From Muribaculaceae bacterium (GTDB lineage: Bacteria > Bacteroidota > Bacteroidia > Bacteroidales > Muribaculaceae), in NCBI GenBank assembly GCA_022509065.1, contig JAFLTY010000006.1, positions 19,364 through 83,363 of the forward strand: a stretch of 64,000 nucleotides of DNA, given 5' to 3'. Shown here piece by piece: positions 46,191 to 54,573 of the stretch (position 1 is the stretch's first letter; every line of letters starts with the position of its first letter). The notes beneath the pieces were generated by a model, which was not told where the DNA came from, did no database searches, and saw nothing but the letters and a program-made list of their open reading frames with translations. The translations under genes were made by a program, and so were the position numbers.

Positions 46191-46877
46191 ATGAAAAAAA
46201 CAATCCTTTTAGCACTTCCGCTCATGGCACTCAGCGCACTGTCCATGTCGGGTAAAGAACTTGACTCAGAGGGTAAGGCAAATTACCTGTATATCGACAA
46301 CGGAGGCTCTGATCCCACCTGTGTCCTTATGGGTTCGGATAACCGTGGCACTGTAACTGTGTATATGGACAATGAGACCGCCGACCTTAACAGTTTCATC
46401 ATGGACTTTTATCTGCCGGAAGGTTTCTCGATAGCCAAAAACGCTCGCGGTGTGTATATGGTTACGTTCAACAACGGTGACGACACCAAGACTTATAACC
46501 ATGCAGCTACTGTAGGCAATAACAATGGCTACTATCGCATAGTCGGCACATCGACATCAGGCGCCACCATTCTTACCGGTGACGACTGGTTGATGACGGT
46601 CACCCTGGAAGCCGACGCCACAGTGGCACGCGACAAGGTGTATACTGTAGAGGTTAAGGACATCGAGTTCGCCTCGCAAAGCAACACGGTTAACCCCCAT
46701 TACTTCCCCGACATGGAATTCACCATCAAGTTTGACGTAACCGACAGTGTGAACGATATCACAACCGTAAAGGACGACGAAACGAAGGAAATTTATGACC
46801 TTCAAGGACGTAAACTCAAAGAGATATCTCAGCCGGGTCTTTACATAGTAAGTGGCGAAAAAGTGTACGTAAAATAA
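46191..46877 (+). CDS. Small secreted cohesin-like protein
   Basis: 228 residues, signal peptide (KKTILLALPLMALSALSMSG). One domain (about 28-185) with cohesin-like strands (GTVTVYMDNETADLNSFIMD, then DWLMTVTLEAD). The tail VYDLQGRKL-like segment (YDLQGRKLKEISQPGLYIVS) resembles the short C-terminal modules of secreted Bacteroidales proteins. Starts 13 nt after the scaffold-like gene. It could be a free binding partner for the two dockerin-like modules encoded upstream; that is inference. Confidence 0.75.
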   Translation: MKKTILLALPLMALSALSMSGKELDSEGKANYLYIDNGGSDPTCVLMGSDNRGTVTVYMDNETADLNSFIMDFYLPEGFSIAKNARGVYMVTFNNGDDTKTYNHAATVGNNNGYYRIVGTSTSGATILTGDDWLMTVTLEADATVARDKVYTVEVKDIEFASQSNTVNPHYFPDMEFTIKFDVTDSVNDITTVKDDETKEIYDLQGRKLKEISQPGLYIVSGEKVYVK

Positions 46878-46895
46878 GTATATCTAATTCGATTG

Positions 46896-46935
46896 ACAAG
46901 GTCGGCTGCCGTCAGAAAAGGGCAGCCGACCTTGT
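46896..46935 (+). terminator. Hairpin terminator after the protease cluster
   Basis: A perfect 15-bp inverted repeat (acaaggtcggctgcc at 46896-46910, ggcagccgaccttgt at 46921-46935) with a 10-nt loop. The following bases are only moderately T-rich, so it may act with Rho or as an RNA-stabilising end. Confidence 0.7.
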
Positions 46936-47077
46936 TGTATGTATATATACTGCTTTTAGTGTTGAAATTATGCTTCACGCAAGGGTTTTGAGGCATTGCG
47001 TGTCGGCCGGAGAGTGAATGTCATCCAATGTGTTAGTTCGTATGTTTGCATCCTGAAAAGGATAGAAACATATGAAT

Positions 47078-47875
47078 TTATTTCAGCCGGAAGGTATTAT
47101 CGAGGGGGTTAAATGTGATGTTTCTGTCGGCGAAAACTTTAAAGAGTCTTTCGTTGGCTTCGTTGGAGCCGGCTTTGTTGATAGCGACCGGGGTGTCATC
47201 GGCAGGTATGATGGTCAGTATGTTGTCGGCCATCTCTAAAGCGGTTTCGGTGTCGTGGGTGGATAATAGTACGGTGATTCCGTGATCGTCGGTAAGTCGT
47301 CTGACCAGGTTGAAAACGGATAGCTTGCTTGCCACGTCAAGAAAGTTGGTGGGCTCGTCAAGCATCAACACCGGAGTATTCTGCGCAAGAGCTCTGGCTA
47401 TCATTGCTTTTTGTCTCTCGCCGTCGCTTATGTCCGAAAGGAAACAATCCGCTTTGTGGCTTATGCCGACTTGTTCCATGGCGTTTGACACTATTTGCAT
47501 GTCGTCTTTAGATAGTCTACCTAACAGCCCTGTATACGGGTGTCTTCCCATGGATACTGTCTCTTTTACCGTCAGCCCACCTGAGATAATGCGTTCGGTG
47601 TATACCAGACTTATCATGCGGGCTTTTTCCTTTTGATTTAACGATGAAATGTCTTTGCTGTCGATATACACTGTGCCTTGCACGGGTTCGAGGTTGCCGG
47701 TAATGGTTTGTAGCAATGTGGATTTGCCCGATCCGTTGGCGCCGATAATCACATTGAATGTGCCGGATTCTATTTTGAGCGAGAATGGTTTGAAGAGAGG
47801 TTTGTGCTTGTATCCTATCGACAAGTCATCCAACGCTATAGCTGCCTTGAGAGAAGATTGTTCAGACCGGTTCAT
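47078..47875 (-). CDS. FecE-type ABC transporter ATP-binding protein
   Basis: 265 residues. Walker A GANGSGKST, Q-loop region, signature SDISDGERQKAMIARAL (DGERQ in place of SGGE), Walker B VLMLDEPTNFLD and the H-loop STHDTE. Energises import of iron-siderophore, haem or cobalamin with the adjoining permease. It begins 1 nt after the permease stop. No substrate-binding protein or TonB receptor lies next to it, so the cargo is open. Confidence 0.92.
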   Translation of the reverse strand: MNRSEQSSLKAAIALDDLSIGYKHKPLFKPFSLKIESGTFNVIIGANGSGKSTLLQTITGNLEPVQGTVYIDSKDISSLNQKEKARMISLVYTERIISGGLTVKETVSMGRHPYTGLLGRLSKDDMQIVSNAMEQVGISHKADCFLSDISDGERQKAMIARALAQNTPVLMLDEPTNFLDVASKLSVFNLVRRLTDDHGITVLLSTHDTETALEMADNILTIIPADDTPVAINKAGSNEANERLFKVFADRNITFNPLDNTFRLK

Positions 47876-47876
47876 G

Positions 47877-48887
47877 TCAATTGAAATAACTGATGCGACG
47901 TCGGTTAAGGATTATATACATAACGACGGGTACTCCGATGACCGAAGTTATGGCGTTTATCGGCAACATCCCTTTGTCGCCTGCAATTGTCGATATCCAA
48001 AGGGTGAGCACACCGGTGAGTGCGCCGATAACAATAACTCCGGGAACCAAGAGACGGTGGTTAGATGTCCTGAATAAGAGACGGGCTATATGGGGCACGA
48101 CGAGACCGAGGAAACCGATGGGACCGCAAAACGCTGTTGTGACAGCGGTGAGAACGCCGGCCAGTAATAAAAAAAGATTGCGGGACAGTCGTATGTTGGT
48201 GCCGATATCCGACGCGTATTTTTCGCCCAGCAAAAATGCGTTAAGGGGTTTGGTCATGAAAAATGTCGAGCCAATGAAAATCAATGTCATACAAGCATAA
48301 AGGGGCAGAGTTTCTCTGTCTACGCCACTAAAGTTGCCCAATCCCCAGATGACAAAGCTATGGACGCCTTCCTGTGTGGCGTAGAAATTGAGGATGGAGA
48401 TTACAGATGAGGCCAGATAGCTGACCATTATGCCGACAATCAACAGCATCATTGCCGATTTGACAAGCGAAGAGAACGCAAGTAAAATACCAATTACGGC
48501 GAGAGCCCCCAATGTGGCGCCAATAATAGCCGATGTGTTTGTGGAGAAAGCGAATTGCGGCACTGCGAGCAACATGATTGCAACGCCCAGACTGGCTCCG
48601 GTGGAAACTCCAAGCACGGAAGGTCCGGCCAGTGGATTGGCAAACGTGGTCTGAAGTAAAAGACCGCTGACTGACAACGCAGCTCCGGTGAGCAACGCAG
48701 TGACGGTCATTGGCATGCGTAGCTCAGTGATGATATTGGCCCAAACGGGATTGGCACTTTCGTCACCGAAGAGTGCTTTACATATTTCTTGAAAAGGTAT
48801 GTCGACCGTACCTGTAAAAAGACACAGTAAACACAGGGTCACGGTGACCAGAATCAAGACTATGAAGATTGTTATACTGCGACGCAA
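47877..48887 (-). CDS. FecCD-family ABC transporter permease
   Basis: 336 residues, about ten membrane segments. FecCD/BtuC motifs: ELRMPMTVTALLTGAALSVS, LLQTTFANPLAGPSVLGVS, GPIGFLGLVVPHIARLL and the C-terminal IGVPVVMYIILNRR. Forms the inner-membrane channel with the next gene's ATPase. It sits 72 nt after adk; cargo not determinable. Confidence 0.93.
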   Translation of the reverse strand: MRRSITIFIVLILVTVTLCLLCLFTGTVDIPFQEICKALFGDESANPVWANIITELRMPMTVTALLTGAALSVSGLLLQTTFANPLAGPSVLGVSTGASLGVAIMLLAVPQFAFSTNTSAIIGATLGALAVIGILLAFSSLVKSAMMLLIVGIMVSYLASSVISILNFYATQEGVHSFVIWGLGNFSGVDRETLPLYACMTLIFIGSTFFMTKPLNAFLLGEKYASDIGTNIRLSRNLFLLLAGVLTAVTTAFCGPIGFLGLVVPHIARLLFRTSNHRLLVPGVIVIGALTGVLTLWISTIAGDKGMLPINAITSVIGVPVVMYIILNRRRISYFN

Positions 48888-48959
48888 GACGCTGATATGA
48901 AAGAAAGCGAGGATTTAGTTTGTATGGTTGTATCCTTTTCTGTATGTAAACCTACAATC

Positions 48960-49565
48960 TTAAATGTTTGCATTTGAACTACTTTCGGTGTCAATATTGT
49001 CCAAATGGCGGCTGATATGACTAAACACATGGTCGACACTACCGCTTCCCGGCACGGGATGAAATTTGTTTTGCTTGTGATAGTATTCGCGCAACGGTTG
49101 AGTCTGAGAGTGATAAACGTTCAAACGTTCTTTAATGGTGTCGGGGTTGTCATCGGCGCGTCCTGTATCGCGACCGCGTTTAAGCATGCGCTCTATCAAT
49201 TCGGTATCCTCTACCTCAAGACCGACGACCGCATGTACCTCGGTGCCTCTCTCTTTTAATAAGCGTGTAAGTTCTTCCGCTTGAGGGATAGTGCGGGGAA
49301 AACCATCGAAAATGATGCCGCGGCTAACTTCGTCGGGATGGCTGTCTATTTCGTCGGCAAGAACTTTGACCATAAGATCATCAGGGATGAGATGTCCCTG
49401 CGAAATATATTTGTCGGCGAGTTTACCAAGTTGGGTTCCGCGTGCTATCTGATCGCGCAAAACTTCGCCGGTCGAAATATGATATAGTCCGTAACGGTCT
49501 ATTATCCTTTCACTCTGTGTGCCCTTGCCACTGCCTGGAGCGCCGAATATAACGAGATTTAGCAT
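48960..49565 (-). CDS. adk: Adenylate kinase
   Basis: 201 residues. P-loop FGAPGSGKGTQSERI, STGEVLRDQIARGT, IFDGFPRTIPQAEEL and a short LID (KRGRDTGRADDNPDT), so the short, zinc-free form usual in Bacteroidetes. Interconverts ATP + AMP and 2 ADP. The C-terminal 10 residues (TESSSNANI) exceed the usual end. Gap of 63 nt to hpt upstream. Confidence 0.96.
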   Translation of the reverse strand: MLNLVIFGAPGSGKGTQSERIIDRYGLYHISTGEVLRDQIARGTQLGKLADKYISQGHLIPDDLMVKVLADEIDSHPDEVSRGIIFDGFPRTIPQAEELTRLLKERGTEVHAVVGLEVEDTELIERMLKRGRDTGRADDNPDTIKERLNVYHSQTQPLREYYHKQNKFHPVPGSGSVDHVFSHISRHLDNIDTESSSNANI

Positions 49566-49628
49566 GTTTTGATTTTTCTTCGATAGCTGTTAATTGTCTG
49601 GTGAACTTGTGTAGGATATCCTTAAGTG

Positions 49629-50201
49629 TTAAGATTTCAGTACATAGATGTCTTTCAGGTTGCGAGCCAAACCATCCAAATCGAGTCCGTAGCCGATAAT
49701 GAATTTTTTTGGTATCTCGAAGCCCACATAGTCCGGTTTTATGGGTCTTTGGAGCGCTTCGGGTTTAAATAACAATGTGGCTATCTTTATGTCGGCGGGA
49801 TTCTGTTCTTTCAACACCTTAAGCAGGTTGTGCATGGTATTGCCGGTATCAACAATATCTTCGACAACAATGACATGGCGGTCGGTTATGTTTGTCGATA
49901 ACCCCAATACCTGTTTAATTTCGCCGGTCGAGCCTGTCCCTTCATAGCTTTTAAGACGAATGAAAGCTATTTCGGCTTCGCCATCGAACTCACGGAAGAG
50001 ATCGGATGCAAAGGGAAAAGCTCCCGTGAGCACACAAAGAAACAGAGGTTTGGTGTGTTTGTAATCATGACTGATTTGTTTGCCCAATTGCTCTATGCGG
50101 TTTGCAATTGTTTCGCGGCTCAGATAGGGCTCGAAGGTTAAACCTTCGAAAACGATATCCTCGGTGTTAGGTCGGGTATGTTCCATTCCTGATGTGCTCA
50201 A
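49629..50201 (-). CDS. hpt: Hypoxanthine phosphoribosyltransferase
   Basis: 190 residues. PRPP-binding motif VIVVEDIVDTGNTMHNLL, IRLKSYEGTGSTGEI flexible loop and PDYVGFEIPKKFIIGYGLD purine-binding segment. Salvages hypoxanthine (and perhaps guanine). Two ATGs are possible; the internal one at residue 6 would remove MSTSG. Preceded by an unusual palindrome at 50251-50286. Confidence 0.94.
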   Translation of the reverse strand: MSTSGMEHTRPNTEDIVFEGLTFEPYLSRETIANRIEQLGKQISHDYKHTKPLFLCVLTGAFPFASDLFREFDGEAEIAFIRLKSYEGTGSTGEIKQVLGLSTNITDRHVIVVEDIVDTGNTMHNLLKVLKEQNPADIKIATLLFKPEALQRPIKPDYVGFEIPKKFIIGYGLDLDGLARNLKDIYVLKS

Positions 50202-50250
50202 ATGCGGTTAGCTGCTGATTTAATAGCACTTAGCCTATAAATGCGTTTTA

Positions 50251-50286
50251 AAAGAAAATTTGTGCAAATTTACACAAATTTTCTTT
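50251..50286 (-). promoter_or_regulatory. Perfect palindrome enclosing the putative hpt -7 box
   Basis: Arms aaagaaaatttgtg (50251-50264) and cacaaattttcttt (50273-50286) are exact reverse complements. The 8-nt loop reads TAAATTTG on the minus strand, a match to the -7 consensus. With a small bulge the pairing extends to 50241 and 50293. It could be an operator over the hpt promoter or the fabD terminator; both uses are possible. No good -33 TTTG is at the right spacing. Confidence 0.5.
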
Positions 50287-50322
50287 AACGCATATTGTTA
50301 AAAATATGTAAAAATGATAATT

Positions 50323-51201
50323 TTATTGCATGCCTGAAACAGGGATTCCGGGATGTATCTTGGTAACCAGACCTTGTAAAACCTTGCCGGGACCGAGCTC
50401 GATAAAATTGTCAGCACCGTCTTTAATCATGTTTTCCACCGAACGAGTCCATCGAACCGGCGCGGTGAGTTGAGCGATGAGGTTTGCCTTTATTTCCTCG
50501 GGGTCTGTGTGAGGCAGTGCGTCAACATTTTGATATACGGGGCAAACTGGTTTATGGAAAGGAGTTTCCTTAATTGCTTTAGCCAGCTTTTCGCGAGCTG
50601 GTTCCATACAGGGGCTGTGGAATCCGCCACCGACGTTTAGTTTGAGCGCTCTTTTCGCACCGGCGGCTTTCAAGGCGTCACAAGCTTTTTCTATGGCTGC
50701 GTTCTCTCCTGAAATTACCAACTGACCGGGGCAATTATAGTTGGCACAAACAACAACTCCGTCAATTTCTTTGCAAACCTCTTCCACTTTCTCGTCCGGT
50801 AAGCCAAGTACGGCAGCCATTGTAGACGGATTGAGCTCGCAAGCTTCCTGCATGGCGTGAGCGCGTGCCGATACGAGGCGAAGTCCATCCTCGAAACTTA
50901 GGGCACCTGCTGCCACCAAGGCCGAAAATTCACCCAGCGAATGACCTGCCACCATGTCGGGTTGAAATTCGACACCCAATGACTTGGCGAGAACAACGGA
51001 ATGAATGAAGATAGCAGGCTGGGTGACCGCTGTCTGGCGCAAATCTTCGTCTGTTCCATTGAACATAAGGTCAGTGATTCTGAAGCCTAAAATATCGTTA
51101 GCCTGCTCCATAAGGGCGTGAACTTCCGGATTATTGTCATATTGAGCTTTGCCCATTCCAACGAACTGGGCGCCTTGACCGGGAAATACGTAAGCTGTCA
51201 T
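50323..51201 (-). CDS. fabD: Malonyl-CoA:ACP transacylase
   Basis: 292 residues. VFPGQGAQFVGMGK oxyanion loop, QPAIFIHSVV, nucleophile GHSLGEFSAL (Ser88), the HAMQEAC segment with the Arg-containing stretch SARAHAM, and FHSPCMEPAREKLA with the catalytic His. Loads malonyl on ACP for fatty acid synthesis. Alone on its transcript apart from hpt 121 nt downstream. Confidence 0.95.
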   Translation of the reverse strand: MTAYVFPGQGAQFVGMGKAQYDNNPEVHALMEQANDILGFRITDLMFNGTDEDLRQTAVTQPAIFIHSVVLAKSLGVEFQPDMVAGHSLGEFSALVAAGALSFEDGLRLVSARAHAMQEACELNPSTMAAVLGLPDEKVEEVCKEIDGVVVCANYNCPGQLVISGENAAIEKACDALKAAGAKRALKLNVGGGFHSPCMEPAREKLAKAIKETPFHKPVCPVYQNVDALPHTDPEEIKANLIAQLTAPVRWTRSVENMIKDGADNFIELGPGKVLQGLVTKIHPGIPVSGMQ

Positions 51202-51286
51202 TTGGAATAATCGTTTAAGTGTTGTAAAAAGCGAATGTTAGTACGAAAGACACAATAAAATGTGTTTGAATAGCGTATTTAGAATG

Positions 51287-51294
51287 CAAAGGTA
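51287..51294 (-). promoter_or_regulatory. Putative -7 element for fabD
   Basis: Minus strand TACCTTTG matches TAnnTTTG, 85 nt upstream of the fabD ATG. The -33 element is unclear. Confidence 0.4.
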
Positions 51295-51316
51295 CTTATT
51301 TTTCAGAAAATATTAG

Positions 51317-51324
51317 TACTTTTG
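51317..51324 (+). promoter_or_regulatory. Putative -7 element for tatA and the downstream run
   Basis: TACTTTTG matches TAnnTTTG, 42 nt upstream of the tatA ATG; no clear TTTG at 19-21 nt upstream. Confidence 0.4.
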
Positions 51325-51366
51325 AAAAATGATAAAAAATGAATATTAATCAAAATCATTTTAAAT

Positions 51367-51603
51367 ATGATTATTACTAATTTTATCCCATTGTTTCTCG
51401 GAATGAAAGGATGGCAATTAATCATAGTTATTCTGTTGATTATATTGCTGTTCGGCGCCAACAGAATTCCTTCTATTATGAAGAATCTCGGCAAAAGCGT
51501 TCATTCCTTCAAACAGGGAGTTGCCGAGGCTGAGGCCGAAATGAAGAAGCCGGTAAAGGTAGAGAAGGACGATACAGAAGCTAAGGATAAAGACAAAGAA
51601 TAA
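51367..51603 (+). CDS. tatA: Sec-independent translocase subunit TatA/TatE
   Basis: 78 residues. One N-terminal membrane segment (WQLIIVILLIILLFGANRIP) with the FGANRIPSIMKNLGKS hinge and amphipathic helix typical of TatA, then a charged tail. The start at 51367 adds 12 residues before the conserved MKGWQLII; 51403 is an alternative. Followed by tatC after 33 nt. Confidence 0.9.
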   Translation: MIITNFIPLFLGMKGWQLIIVILLIILLFGANRIPSIMKNLGKSVHSFKQGVAEAEAEMKKPVKVEKDDTEAKDKDKE

Positions 51604-51636
51604 ACCGCATAAAACACATCCGTTAGTTACATCCGA

Positions 51637-52464
51637 ATGCCATCCGATAAGGATAATGCCAAGCAGATGACGTTTTGGGAACACTTCGAAGAACTTCGGG
51701 GTGTGATATTTCGTATAGTCATACTTGTTGTGGCGCTTGCTGTCGTAGCCTTCTGTATAATGCGACCTTTTTTCGATTATGTCATCCTTGCGCCGTGTCA
51801 CGAAGATTTTCCCACTTACACGCTACTCGGTTTTATTAAGGGAGACGGTGATTTCTTGCCGGATATGAGTGCGTCGGGTTTCGATGTGTCGCTGATGACT
51901 ATTAATTTGGGCAGTCAGTTCATGACACATATGAGCGCATCGTTATGGTTGGCTTTTACGGTGGCTTTTCCCCTAATAATATGGTTGCTATGGCGCTTTG
52001 TGTCTCCCGCTTTGTATGAGAAAGAAAGACAGGGTGCCAGATCTGCGTTTTTGGGCGGATTGATTCTGTTTTATACCGGGGTGGTTGTAGGTTATTATTT
52101 AGTTTTTCCGATTGCTTTGAGGTTTCTGAGTTCCTATCAGTTGAGCCCTGACATTGCAGTTAATCTAACATTGGACTCATATATGGATACATTTTATATG
52201 ATACTGTTGGCCATGGGTGTAGTGTTCGAGATACCACTGTTGTCGTGGATGTTGGGTAAAATAGGGCTTCTAAACCGACGGTTCTTTAAAAAATATCGCA
52301 GACACGCTATTGTGATCTGTGCGGCGTTGGCCGCTATAATAACTCCTACCAGCGATGCCTTCACTCTCGCTGTGGTATTCATCCCTATATACGGTCTGTG
52401 GGAATTCAGCGCTTTTCTGGTTCCTCCTGCAGGAGATAAGATAAACTTGGAACAAACATCGTGA
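51637..52464 (+). CDS. tatC: Sec-independent translocase subunit TatC
   Basis: 275 residues, six membrane segments. The N-terminal MTFWEHFEELRGVIFRI is the TatC signal-peptide docking site (family HLxELRxR), and SLWLAFTVAFPLIIWLLWRF with FVSPALYEKER follows. With TatA it exports folded proteins carrying twin-arginine signals. Its presence before envelope-glycan genes may be coincidental. Confidence 0.95.
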   Translation: MPSDKDNAKQMTFWEHFEELRGVIFRIVILVVALAVVAFCIMRPFFDYVILAPCHEDFPTYTLLGFIKGDGDFLPDMSASGFDVSLMTINLGSQFMTHMSASLWLAFTVAFPLIIWLLWRFVSPALYEKERQGARSAFLGGLILFYTGVVVGYYLVFPIALRFLSSYQLSPDIAVNLTLDSYMDTFYMILLAMGVVFEIPLLSWMLGKIGLLNRRFFKKYRRHAIVICAALAAIITPTSDAFTLAVVFIPIYGLWEFSAFLVPPAGDKINLEQTS

Positions 52465-52478
52465 AAGATTGAAATAGA

Positions 52479-54101
52479 ATGAGTTTACGTTGGTTCATAA
52501 TAGTTATTGTCACTGCTTTGACGTCAGGCGGATATGTTGCCTCGGCAACAGGCGCCGAAATGGTGTCAAATGAGGGGCAGACTCTTGAAATCAACGTGAG
52601 TATGAAAGGAAGCGGTTCGTCTGGCGATTGGGCACCCTACTTATTAGGGTCTAACACCCGTGGGCAGCACGCCATGAAAGGCTATGCCGGTATAGACGGT
52701 TTTGCCTATGCAGACTACGACCTTGGCAGACGCTTTTCGTGGACAGCCGGGGTTGAAGTGGCTGCCGCTTGGCAAGCATCCGCCTCTTATAAGAAATATC
52801 TTGCTGAAGAGGCTGAGTGGATAGAAAGGAATTGGCATCCTTCGTACGCCACTGTTTATCAACTCTGGGGTGGAGTTAAATTTCGCGGAGTAATGCTTTG
52901 GGCAGGTATGCGCGACCGCGTTTCCTCGATAGTCGATGACAGGCTCTCTTCAGGCGATGTGGTTCTCAGTACAAATGCACGCGCTATCCCTCGTGTGGAA
53001 GCCGGCTTTGTTGATTTTCAAAATATACCCTTTACAAACGGATGGGCGCAAATCAACGGATGCATATCCTACGGTAAGTATACCAGCAACGGTTCATTGG
53101 AGGGGAGATATAATTATTGGAACAGTCATATAACGCTCGGTCAGCTTTTCGCTTATAAGAACATTTATTTCCGGAGTCGACAGGATATGCCTCTTGCCGT
53201 TACGATAGGAGTTCAGGTGGGAGGCGAATATGGCGGTACGACTTATTGGTATTCGGAGGGTAAGCAGATTCGCTTGATAAAAAATAACGCAAATCTGCGT
53301 TCTCTTTGGGAAATGTTTTTCCCCACTTCGCGATACAGTGACGGCTTTATGGAAGGTAACCATGTGGGCTCGTGGGATTTTCTCGGTCGTTATCGTTTCA
53401 AAAACAATATCGAATTGGGTGCTTATTTCCAATGGCTGTGGGAAGACGGCTCGGGTATGGCGAAACGAAATCGTACAGACGGACTGTGGGGATTGTCACT
53501 GACAATGCCGGGGTCATATCCTGCTCTTAAAAAGGTGATTGTGGAGTATATAGACTTTCGTGATCAGAGCGGACCTATTCACTGGGCGCCATCCGATGCG
53601 CCGGGAACAACGATAGGCACTGAAGCTACCGGTGGTGATAACGATTACAATAGCTCCGGATTCAATGCCTGGTCGAACTATGGTTTAGGCTTAGGGTCTT
53701 CATTTCCCAAAGCCCCCCTCTATAACTCAGATGGCAATATTCAGTTCAAACATAACCGCACTCATGGTGTTCAAATTGGAGCGGAAGGATTTATAAGCAG
53801 TAAGGTTGAGTGGCTTTTCAAATTCAGTTATGGTGTAGCTTGGGGTACGGGTCGAATACCTTATGCCGTGGGACTGAAAAACACCTCCGGCTTGGTGGAA
53901 GTATCATGGCATGCGGATAAATTACTACAAGGACTATCCGTCGGAGCTACAATGGCATTTGACTCAGGCTCTTTGCGTGGTGACAATGTGGGAGGCATGC
54001 TGAACATTAAATATGCTACCAGTTTTGACGTTGGCCAAGATATCCGGAATAAGAAAAAGTCAAAAAGCATTAGACAATGGAAAAGCATAAGATATTTTTA
54101 A
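52479..54101 (+). CDS. Capsule-assembly Wzi-family outer-membrane protein (probable)
   Basis: 540 residues, signal peptide (SLRWFIIVIVTALTSGGYVAS, cleavage near ATGA). The remainder has many short amphipathic strands rich in Trp, Tyr and Gly (GRRFSWTAGVEVAAAW, YQLWGGVKFRGVMLWAGMRD, WAQINGCISYGKY) as in the 18-strand Wzi barrel. Wzi anchors capsule at the outer membrane. It lies directly before nonulosonic acid genes. Family call is by overall pattern and moderately sure. A basic C-terminal tail (KKKSKSIRQWKSIRYF) extends past the barrel and overlaps the next gene by 25 nt. Confidence 0.65.
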   Translation: MSLRWFIIVIVTALTSGGYVASATGAEMVSNEGQTLEINVSMKGSGSSGDWAPYLLGSNTRGQHAMKGYAGIDGFAYADYDLGRRFSWTAGVEVAAAWQASASYKKYLAEEAEWIERNWHPSYATVYQLWGGVKFRGVMLWAGMRDRVSSIVDDRLSSGDVVLSTNARAIPRVEAGFVDFQNIPFTNGWAQINGCISYGKYTSNGSLEGRYNYWNSHITLGQLFAYKNIYFRSRQDMPLAVTIGVQVGGEYGGTTYWYSEGKQIRLIKNNANLRSLWEMFFPTSRYSDGFMEGNHVGSWDFLGRYRFKNNIELGAYFQWLWEDGSGMAKRNRTDGLWGLSLTMPGSYPALKKVIVEYIDFRDQSGPIHWAPSDAPGTTIGTEATGGDNDYNSSGFNAWSNYGLGLGSSFPKAPLYNSDGNIQFKHNRTHGVQIGAEGFISSKVEWLFKFSYGVAWGTGRIPYAVGLKNTSGLVEVSWHADKLLQGLSVGATMAFDSGSLRGDNVGGMLNIKYATSFDVGQDIRNKKKSKSIRQWKSIRYF

Positions 54102-54562
54102 TAGCTCTGACTTTTGTATCGTTAGCGCTGACCGGTTGCCGAATGAATAACGGCGATATAGGTGAGTTGTACGGAATATGGGTTGTCACCGAAGTTACAG
54201 TTGACGGTGAAATCTACGAAGGATGGCGTTCCGATGGCTGGAATGACACTTTTTTTCAATTTCAGAACAACATTTGTTTTGTAACGCGCACCAATGAACT
54301 GTATGATCAAGAAACGCAGACCGGCACCTGGGAATGGATAGAGGATAAAAAACTTATTGCGCTAAATTTTACACATACTGATAACCAGTTCCCCGATAAC
54401 ATACCAGGAGGATTCCTTTATGGCTCGCCCACTTGGCTTTTGTTGACAGAGAGCCGGGTGTATAACTTCGATGTTACGTGGGACGGGAAACGTAGTTTTG
54501 TCTGGACCACAGTTAATAGCGACGGACAGATTTTAACATATACGATGAAGAAAACCTATTAA
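54077..54562 (+). CDS. Lipocalin-like lipoprotein
   Basis: 161 residues; lipobox LALTGC (Cys21). The single domain has the lipocalin-like DUF pattern common in Bacteroidales: LYGIWVVTEVTVDGE, FFQFQNNICFVT, QTGTWEWIEDKKLIALNF. Role unknown, probably outer-membrane periplasmic face. Start overlaps the Wzi-like gene by 25 nt. Confidence 0.75.
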   Translation: MEKHKIFLIALTFVSLALTGCRMNNGDIGELYGIWVVTEVTVDGEIYEGWRSDGWNDTFFQFQNNICFVTRTNELYDQETQTGTWEWIEDKKLIALNFTHTDNQFPDNIPGGFLYGSPTWLLLTESRVYNFDVTWDGKRSFVWTTVNSDGQILTYTMKKTY

Positions 54563-54573
54563 GCAACTGTGCT

